A DNA stretch of 13,096 nt. Origin: Thiosocius sp965601425 (GTDB taxonomy: Bacteria; Pseudomonadota; Gammaproteobacteria; Chromatiales; Chromatiaceae). This document shows positions 6,194 through 11,888 of the stretch, one piece after another. The stretch is from assembly GCA_965601425.1 (NCBI GenBank), contig CBFCWF010000118.1, positions 1 through 13,096 on the forward strand, written 5' to 3'. How positions within the stretch are numbered: the first letter of the stretch is position 1; each line of letters starts with the position of its first letter. A program made the translations under genes and the position numbers. Below the pieces are notes generated by a model, which saw only the letters and a program-made list of their open reading frames with translations, was not told the origin of the DNA and did not search any database.

Positions 6194-7417
6194 ATGAAAT
6201 TGGCAATCCTCTCCTGCTCACCCAGGGCATACAGCACACGTCGGCTTAAAGAGGCAGCATTGGCGCGTGGTGTGAACGCAAAAGTACTGAATACGCTGAA
6301 GTTCGCGATTGATCTCAAGCGCGGTTCTCCGGATTTGTTCTTTCGGCAGAAGCAACTCAGCGAGTACGACGCGGTACTGCCTCGCATTGGCGCTTCGATC
6401 ACCTATTATGGGACCGCCGTGGTCAGGCAGTTTCAAGAGATGGACGTATTCTGTGCCAACACGGCCCATGGCATAATCAACTCACGCGACAAACTCCGTA
6501 GCCTGCAGATTCTGGCTCGACATCACATAGGTATCCCGGAGACCACCTTCGTTCGGGATAAGAAGGATGTGCTGCCGGCTATCGAGCGTGTCGGCGGTGC
6601 TCCGGTGATCATCAAACTCATTGAGGGAACCCAGGGTATCGGCGTGCTGCTGGCCGAGAACGCCAGGGCGGCGGAATCCATCGTAGAGCTGCTACAAAGC
6701 CAGAAACAGAACGTACGCATTCAGAAGTTCGTTGCGGAGAGCCGAGGGAAAGACATCCGGGCCTTCGTTGTCGGCGACCGCGTCGTCGCCGCCATGCGGC
6801 GTGTGGCACAGGGCCAAGAGTTTCGAAGCAACGTGCATCGAGGCGGCAAAGCGGAACCCGTTGATTTGCCCGAAGCGTATGCCGATGCGGCGATCCGGGC
6901 AGCGCAGATTCTTGGTTTGCGAGTGGCGGGTGTGGACATGCTCGAAAGCACCAGCGGCCCACAGATCATGGAGGTCAACTCTTCGCCTGGCCTTGAAGGT
7001 ATCGAATCCTGCACGCAACTCGATGTTGCCGGTGCGGTCATCGACTACATTGCGGCCCAGATCGACTTTCCGGAAATCGATATCCGCCAACGCCTGACGG
7101 TCAGCAAAGGCTATGGCGTCAATGAGATCTATGTGCCGGACGGGTCTAAGTATGTCGGTAAGACCATCGCTGAGGTGGACCTTTCCGCGAAGGACCTTAA
7201 CGTCCTGACGCTCTACCGCGGAAACAAGGTCATTCCGAATCCACGAGGCGACCGCACGCTCGAGCCAGAGGACAAGCTGCTGTGTTTTGGCAAGCTCGAA
7301 TCTATGCGTGGTATGGTGCCGGCGCGCGCGCGCCGACGTAGGCAGCCCGAGGTGCAGGAGTTACCTGATACGGAGGTAACCAACCCTGAAGCGGAGCATG
7401 AAGCTGACCATGACTGA
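6194..7417 (+). CDS. rimK: RimK-type ATP-grasp ligase with C-terminal TrkA-C/RCK-C domain
   Basis: ATP-dependent amino-acid ligase that forms a carboxylate-amine bond. E. coli RimK adds glutamate to the C-terminus of ribosomal protein S6, but the target here is not known. Residues 1-95 are the RimK N-terminal domain (MKLAILSCSPRAYSTRRL). ATP-grasp motifs follow: VIIKLIEGTQGIGV (138-151), GKDIRAFVVGD (185-195), FRSNVHRGG (210-218) and IMEVNSSPGLEGIE (258-271, with Glu260 and Asn262). E. coli-type RimK stops near residue 300. Here residues about 305-375 add a TrkA-C/RCK-C domain (GYGVNEIYVPDGSKYVGKTI, LEPEDKLLCFG), a small-ligand sensor usually on potassium channels and transporters. A tail follows that is first Arg-rich (378-383), then acidic. 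The start at 6194 has GGAG 9 bases upstream. The gene overlaps the next by 20 bases, so the operon is translationally coupled. Confidence 0.93.
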   Translation: MKLAILSCSPRAYSTRRLKEAALARGVNAKVLNTLKFAIDLKRGSPDLFFRQKQLSEYDAVLPRIGASITYYGTAVVRQFQEMDVFCANTAHGIINSRDKLRSLQILARHHIGIPETTFVRDKKDVLPAIERVGGAPVIIKLIEGTQGIGVLLAENARAAESIVELLQSQKQNVRIQKFVAESRGKDIRAFVVGDRVVAAMRRVAQGQEFRSNVHRGGKAEPVDLPEAYADAAIRAAQILGLRVAGVDMLESTSGPQIMEVNSSPGLEGIESCTQLDVAGAVIDYIAAQIDFPEIDIRQRLTVSKGYGVNEIYVPDGSKYVGKTIAEVDLSAKDLNVLTLYRGNKVIPNPRGDRTLEPEDKLLCFGKLESMRGMVPARARRRRQPEVQELPDTEVTNPEAEHEADHD

Positions 7418-7859
7418 GGTGCTTGGCTGGCGCGAGTGGGTCGCGTTGCCCGCTCTTGGCATTGATCGAATCAAGGCGAAAGTAGACACCGGGGCGCGGA
7501 CATCCTGCCTGCATGCGTTTGACGTGCGCATCGACGATGCACAAGGGCAGACACTGGTCAGGTTTTCGATGCATCCCGAGCAACATAGCCTGGACAATGC
7601 CGTGGAATGTGTTGCACCGCTGAAAGATGAAAGAGAAGTTCGTGACTCGGGCGGCCATAGCGAGACGCGATACGTCATAGAGACCGACATCAAGATCGGT
7701 CAGCAGACGCACCGCGTGGAGTTCACGCTGACCAATCGTGACAGCATGGGTTTTCGAATGCTCATCGGACGAACCGCAATAAAGGACCGCTATCTCGTTG
7801 ATCCGGGAAGATCCTTTCTCCTGAGAAAGCGCGACAAAGCTCAGTACAGAGCAGGCTGA
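7398..7859 (+). CDS. RimB-like retropepsin-fold protease (PF05618)
   Basis: A 153-residue protein of the family long annotated 'ATP-dependent zinc protease' and now regarded as a retropepsin-like aspartic peptidase. The active-site motif is KVDTGARTSCLHA (Asp30), preceded by LGWREWVALPALGI. The second conserved block is FRMLIGRTAIKDRYLVDP (119-136). Full length for the family, intact. In pseudomonads a member (RimB) is encoded with RimK and modulates it. The overlap with the RimK gene here fits that partnership. Two starts are possible: ATG 7398 (GAAGCGGAGC immediately before) or ATG 7410, which sits inside the overlap with the upstream stop. The conserved region begins after both. Cytoplasmic, no signal peptide. 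Confidence 0.9.
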   Translation: MKLTMTEVLGWREWVALPALGIDRIKAKVDTGARTSCLHAFDVRIDDAQGQTLVRFSMHPEQHSLDNAVECVAPLKDEREVRDSGGHSETRYVIETDIKIGQQTHRVEFTLTNRDSMGFRMLIGRTAIKDRYLVDPGRSFLLRKRDKAQYRAG

Positions 7860-7869
7860 CCAATAGGGC

Positions 7870-8922
7870 ATGGCGCAACACCGATCGACATTCGAACTTG
7901 CCGGGCGCTCGATTTCCGCCGGGTCCAGGAAACTGGTTGAAATCGAACTGGCTCAACTGTTCACCAGCACCCGGATGACGCTGCCGGTGCAGGTCGTCCA
8001 CGGACGTCATGAGGGCCCCGTCATGTTCGTCAGTGCTGCCGTGCATGGAGACGAGCTCAATGGCGTGGAAATCATCCGGCGGTTGCTCAGATCGCGATTG
8101 ATGCGCCAGATCAGGGGCACTTTGCTCGCAGTGCCGATGGTGAACATGTACGGCGTTCTCGAACGATCACGCTACTTGCCGGACAGGCGAGATTTGAACC
8201 GTTCTTTTCCCGGCTCGGAACGCGGCACGATGGCAGCGCGGCTCGCGCACACGTTCATGAGCGAGATTGTCTCGCGATGCACGTACGGTATCGACCTGCA
8301 TACGGCGGCAATCGGTAGAGACAATCTGCCGCAGATCCGTGCCAATCTCGATGACGAATCAACCGAAAAGCTGGCACGCGCCTTCGGTGTACCGGTGCTG
8401 ATAAATTCCAGTCTGAGGGATGGCTCTTTGCGAGAAAGCGCGCTCGAGTCCGGAGTTACGATGCTGCTCTATGAAGCCGGCGGGGCACTGCGACTTGATG
8501 AAATGTCTATTCGCGCCGGACTGGCGGGCATTGTCCACGTCATGCGGTCGGTCGACATGCTGCCGGCCAGTCGCAGTCGAAAAATCGCAAGCGAACCGTT
8601 CATTGCCAGATCGAGTGTTTGGGTACGCGCATCGAACAGTGGCTTGTTCATCAACCAGGTTTCTCTGGGCACCCGAGTTGAGAAAGAACAGACTATTGGT
8701 GTCATCGCGGATCCCGTCACCGGCGAAGAGTTCTCAATCTTGGCGGCCGCTACCGGCGTCATCATCGGAAAAAGCAATCAGCCTCTGGTTCACGAAGGCG
8801 AGGCACTTTTTCACATCGGCCGGTTCGAGGCGTCAAAACGCGTAGCCGCCGAGATAGAGACGTTTCAGACTGAGCATCAACTAGGCGATGGCGAGGCATT
8901 CGAGCCGCCGACGATTTCCTGA
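7870..8922 (+). CDS. Succinylglutamate desuccinylase/aspartoacylase-like zinc hydrolase
   Basis: A 350-residue member of the AstE/aspartoacylase family (M14-like zinc carboxypeptidase fold, PF04952). Zinc and catalytic motifs: VHGDELNG (His59, Glu62), RRDLNRSFPG (106-115), IDLHTA (141-146, His144) and YEAGG (201-205, Glu202 as general base). The C-terminal part, about 245-320, is a small beta-rich domain with a biotinyl/lipoyl-like hairpin (SGLFINQVSLGTRVEK, LVHEGEALFHIG), normal for this subfamily. The family removes an acyl group or terminal residue from an amino-acid substrate. Starts 10 bases after the RimB-like gene, with AGGG close to the ATG. Placed after a glutamate ligase and a protease, it may trim or reverse the RimK product, which is inference from context. 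Confidence 0.9.
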   Translation: MAQHRSTFELAGRSISAGSRKLVEIELAQLFTSTRMTLPVQVVHGRHEGPVMFVSAAVHGDELNGVEIIRRLLRSRLMRQIRGTLLAVPMVNMYGVLERSRYLPDRRDLNRSFPGSERGTMAARLAHTFMSEIVSRCTYGIDLHTAAIGRDNLPQIRANLDDESTEKLARAFGVPVLINSSLRDGSLRESALESGVTMLLYEAGGALRLDEMSIRAGLAGIVHVMRSVDMLPASRSRKIASEPFIARSSVWVRASNSGLFINQVSLGTRVEKEQTIGVIADPVTGEEFSILAAATGVIIGKSNQPLVHEGEALFHIGRFEASKRVAAEIETFQTEHQLGDGEAFEPPTIS

Positions 8923-8966
8923 GATTACTCGGGCCGCGCCCTCGCCCTTCGGGCCGCCCCCGCTGC

Positions 8967-8989
8967 GCGGCGACGTTCTGCGTCGCGGC
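8967..8989 (+). terminator. Strong hairpin after the ligase operon
   Basis: GCGGCGACG-TTCTG-CGTCGCGGC: a 9-base stem with one mismatch and a 5-base loop, 45 bases after the last stop of the operon. There is no T-run, so it is not a standard intrinsic terminator. It could be a Rho-associated 3' end or an unrelated palindromic repeat. Confidence 0.4.
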
Positions 8990-9237
8990 TACACGGCTCC
9001 TTGTCGAACCGAAGGGTTGTCATCAGTTCTTCGGCCCCTCTGTTCCGCTTCAACCGCGACTTTTGCCAGTTGGACGAAAAAGGACGGGCCACCGGCTACT
9101 ACAGCTGGATCGAGATCCCTTTCCGCGCCGAGGTGACAGTCTCGACCAACTCGGGCCGAGATGGAGCTCTCAACGGGGGGGCCTCGTCCACCGGAACGGC
9201 AAAAGAGCAGCAACCCCCGGCAAACTGGTGGCCTGCC

Positions 9238-9263
9238 GACCGGCAGCTCCGAAACAGGAACGG
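9238..9263 (+). repeat. Diverged repeat, copy 1
   Basis: This 26-base core (GACCGGCAGCTCCGAAACAG then GAACGG) matches 11389-11414 at 22 of 26 positions in the same orientation. Similarity, with gaps, extends on both sides over roughly 100-130 bases (including AGCAAC and CCGG upstream, AACCGCTG and GGCAAAA downstream). Confidence 0.5.
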
Positions 9264-9520
9264 CCCCAGCCAGCCGGATTCGCTTCTTCCGAGTTCGGCC
9301 ATTGCGGACATCGAAACCGCTGCCGAAGAAGGCAAAAATGCCGCGAAAACGGGCGTTTCTGGGATCAAAAACCCGTCCCCAACTTGAATCTGTTAGATAC
9401 AATTCGGAGGTTAACCACCCCCCATGCCTTGAAGCACACTGGCAGAGACTCAGAGTGCAGCTTGGTGTACGACACACAATAGCTTGGTTTTTCCCAACAC
9501 GATTTTGAACCTCGCCACGC

Positions 9521-10696
9521 CTATCTGTATTCGAGCACTTGTTCCATGACGCGAAGCATCCGGGGGATATCATTTCGTTCCAGTCCCATGTCCACATGGG
9601 CAAAGCCATCGATTAGATGCAGATGCGCTTTATTGTTTGGAAGTGCTCGCGCAAGCGCGACGCTCTCTGTAAAGGGAATAATGTTGTCGTTACGGCCATG
9701 AACGATGATGACATCTGCACGGTAGCGGGACAGGTCGTGAGATGCCGGATCTATTCCAGCCAGCTCACTGCGGATTCGGGGCGACAACCCTTTGATGAGC
9801 ATAGGAACCCGATTCGGGTCCTTGTTGGTCAGCAGGGCGAAAAAAGCCTGGGCATCGGGCGCCAGGTTTGTGGGCGTCGTCGCGCTATCAATAACGTCGC
9901 CGTCGTGCGTTTCCCGGGCGTAGCGGCCGAGCGCGGCGCGGTCCGTTGGGCGGTCGAGCAGATCGGAGTTTGAAATCGTGAAAACCTGTAGGGCGTAGGG
10001 ATTCGGATCCCGTCGCCGCCACTCGCTTTCGCTTGTATCTCGGTAGTAGCCCGTCGTGAAGTAGGTGACGATGGTTCGCAGGTCGTAGTACCCTCCCAGA
10101 ACAACCACGAATTCAACCGTATCCTGTATGCTCGGCTCGAGTGCAGCCAACAAGACCGGACCGGCACCATAGCTGAATCCCGCGATACCCACAGAGTCCT
10201 GTAACTGCAGCTCCGGTCGTGATTTCAGGTGACGAAAAGCATCCGCCACTTCCCTTACGTCGCTCGTACGTACCCGGTAGTGTCGCAATCCCTCTATGTC
10301 TGGTACCAACACCGCGAAACGCAGGCGGGCCAGCGTCTTAGCCAGCGAGACCAAGCGGCGGTCATTCTTGCCTGCGGGAACGACTCCGGGCACAACCACG
10401 ATGCCTGCACTTGCGCCTTCCGGTGAGATATAGAAATCGCCTTTGTGTGAACGGCCGTCGATTTCATACGCGACGGTACGGCGCACAGGTTGCGGTGTTT
10501 GCGCTTTGAGGCGACTGGGCAGGATGCCGGTCGAGATATCCTCCAGGGCGAGAGCGGCTTCGGAATCGCCTAAATGCGGCGCGCAGCCCGATGCCAGTGC
10601 AGTGAGCAACATCAGCACCGCGACCCATTGCCTAGTAGACCCAGAAGGTCGAGTCGACAGGCTTCGCAATGTGGAATACGGCTGAATGTTGGTCAT
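9521..10696 (-). CDS. Alpha/beta-hydrolase lipoprotein (dienelactone-hydrolase-like)
   Basis: A 391-residue intact hydrolase. The N-terminus is long and polar, then VAVLMLLTALASGC gives a lipobox-like end with Cys38 as probable lipid-modified residue, so the protein is probably tethered to the outer or inner membrane. The catalytic domain starts at about 75: VVVPGVVPAGKND (oxyanion side, 100-112), VLVPDIEGL, nucleophile elbow GFSYGAG with Ser175, acid VHGRNDNIIPF with Asp337, and base GFAHVDM with His367. All triad members are present and in family order. Substrate is unknown; the family includes dienelactone hydrolases, peptidases and esterases. The gene stands alone and its 5' end abuts the AspT remnant on the opposite strand. 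The ribosome site is weak (TGAG 6 bases upstream), so a slightly later start is possible. Confidence 0.88.
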   Translation of the reverse strand: MTNIQPYSTLRSLSTRPSGSTRQWVAVLMLLTALASGCAPHLGDSEAALALEDISTGILPSRLKAQTPQPVRRTVAYEIDGRSHKGDFYISPEGASAGIVVVPGVVPAGKNDRRLVSLAKTLARLRFAVLVPDIEGLRHYRVRTSDVREVADAFRHLKSRPELQLQDSVGIAGFSYGAGPVLLAALEPSIQDTVEFVVVLGGYYDLRTIVTYFTTGYYRDTSESEWRRRDPNPYALQVFTISNSDLLDRPTDRAALGRYARETHDGDVIDSATTPTNLAPDAQAFFALLTNKDPNRVPMLIKGLSPRIRSELAGIDPASHDLSRYRADVIIVHGRNDNIIPFTESVALARALPNNKAHLHLIDGFAHVDMGLERNDIPRMLRVMEQVLEYR

Positions 10697-10713
10697 AAGC
10701 GGCTCACGATCCC

Positions 10714-11028
10714 TGGGTGACCTTTGCCTTCGGCATTGCCGCGGGTGTCGTGATTGATTTGCTGGCCATCAATGTCAGTCAGTTGTCGATTGGATTAGGT
10801 TCCGCCGGGGGCTGCTGGCCTCGGGTCTGATTATCGGCTACCTGCGTAGTGTCTACCGGGTTTTTGGCCGCATGCCGGCGGCAACACCGGTTCGATGACC
10901 AGCGGTGCCCCCTCAGTGTGGTCACCAAAAGTGCGAATAGTCACGTGCCGTCGCTCGGTTACACCGGCGCCTATGCTTTTGCAAACGTCTTGCTGAACGT
11001 TGCGGGCAGCGTGATTCCGTTCTTTTAG
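10714..11028 (+). pseudogene. AspT/YbjL-type transporter remnant, frameshifted and deleted
   Basis: Fragments of the second membrane half of an aspartate:alanine-exchanger (AAE) family transporter. The first frame reads WVTFAFGIAAGVVIDLLAIN, VSQLSIGLGSAGG. At the G-run 10807-10811 a one-base loss shifts frame, and the protein continues LLASGLIIGYLRSVYRVFGR, MPAAT before TGA near 10896. About 90 residues (several membrane helices) are then missing. The third piece carries the family's C-terminus, LSVVTKSANSHVPSLGYTGA followed by YAFANVLLNVAGSVIPFF, and the stop at 11026-11028. Everything upstream, including the RCK/TrkA-C part these transporters carry, is gone, replaced by the start of the hydrolase gene on the other strand. 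Identification is by family memory, but three blocks occur in the right order. Confidence 0.8.
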
Positions 11029-11388
11029 CCACAGCCCTGAGGGCTTGCCGCGCCTCAACGGCCAAAATTTTGCGCGTGTGCCGTCGTCAGCACACTGGTC
11101 ACAGGTCTCGTAACCGCGTGCGAATTGAAAGAGATACTACTGTGGGTTCGCACTCCAAAAGAAATAGTTGACGGACAGCCGAAAGGATTCAGCCAATTTC
11201 TGTCCGGGGGATATCTCTTGTGCGCACGTCGCTGCCGTCCATCAAGCATCTGGCGTCCGGGACGCCATGACCGGTTCCGGCCGTTGTCCCTGCCAGTGCG
11301 AATGTCAGCTTCGGATAAAGCGGACGCTGGATTTTGCAGCGCAACACGCTCGGATCGAGCAACTGCTGCCGGTCAGGTGGTGTCTCGT

Positions 11389-11414
11389 GACCGGCGGGTT
11401 CGTAACAGGAACGG
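11389..11414 (+). repeat. Diverged repeat, copy 2
   Basis: Partner of 9238-9263 (22 of 26 identical, same orientation). The two copies bracket the hydrolase gene and AspT remnant, about 2.15 kb apart. Confidence 0.5.
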
Positions 11415-11804
11415 ACCTTCCCCTGCTGGGCAATCCCGTTGTCAGGATGCCTGTAACCGCTGGGTCGGCAAAATGGCGCCCACGGCCAGGAGCGGTCAAA
11501 AGAGCTGCGGTCTTCAACTGGTAGTCACTCGCCAACAGCGGACAATCGTATACGCCTCGGGAGATAGCCTCTGCGCAACAACGGTGGCGGCTGGCCTGGT
11601 GGTCGGCGAATGGAGAAAAACGCGTCCGCGAACGGGTTTCGGGGAAGGGTTCGCACACCAAATGTCATTCGATGGTCAGGGGGGTCGATCAAACGCTGAT
11701 GTTGACAGCTGCGATCAAGCGATTCAATTGGCGTGAAAGGCTTTCAATACTGCCTATACGCCGGTCTGGCAAGCCAAATTGACAATCTCGAGGTCGAACG
11801 TTAG

Positions 11805-11834
11805 AAAATCCGCCCGCAGCGAGGCCACGGGCGG
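11805..11834 (-). terminator. Intrinsic terminator of the choice-of-anchor I gene
   Basis: Read on the minus strand: CCGCCCG, an 11-base loop, CGGGCGG, then ATTTTC. The perfect 7-base GC stem occupies 11834-11828 and 11816-11810 and is followed by four T. It lies about 55 bases after the stop at 11889 in the right orientation. Confidence 0.72.
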
Positions 11835-11888
11835 TCTAGAAGAGGCGAGTACCTTTACCGTACAGCGATTAAGGTGAGACTCTTCGAC

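Larger units (their letters stand above)
8923..9520. other. GC-rich repeat-containing spacer, with a doubtful reading frame
   Basis: Directly after the operon lie an 8-base direct repeat CGGGCCGC (8930-8937 and 8950-8957) and an inverted repeat at 8967-8989. A plus-strand frame from 9001 to 9387 (128 codons) is open and its first part has coding-like codon use (RFNRDFCQLDEKGRATGYYS followed by WIEIPFRAEVTVST), but I recognise no family and its second half matches a repeat also present near 11400. It may be a gene fragment joined to a repeat. The last 130 bases, up to the hydrolase gene end at 9521, show nothing. Confidence 0.4.
11029..11888. other. Long stretch without an identifiable gene
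   Basis: About 860 bases. A small perfect hairpin AGCCC-TGA-GGGCT (11033-11045) directly follows the AspT remnant and could be its old 3' end, though no T-run follows. A plus-strand frame (ATG 11125, open to 11736) starts with a plausible-looking stretch (TLVTGLVTACELKEILLWVR then TPKEIVDGQPKGFSQFL) but turns Arg/Ser-rich and I recognise no domain. The middle contains copy 2 of the repeat (11389-11414), and CTTCGGATAAAGCGGACG at 11309-11326 resembles short interspersed palindromic sequences seen in other proteobacteria. The right end holds the terminator of the choice-of-anchor gene. I read the rest as decayed DNA. Confidence 0.45.

Noticed and set aside
8989..9609. 206-codon minus-strand open frame
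   Set aside because: It overlaps the end of the hydrolase gene and the repeat region; the translation is Arg/Cys/Ser-rich without any motif.
11125..11736. 203-codon plus-strand open frame
   Set aside because: The first 50 residues look plausible, but no family is recognised, the ribosome site is poor and the rest spans the repeat; kept only as a note in the gap entry.
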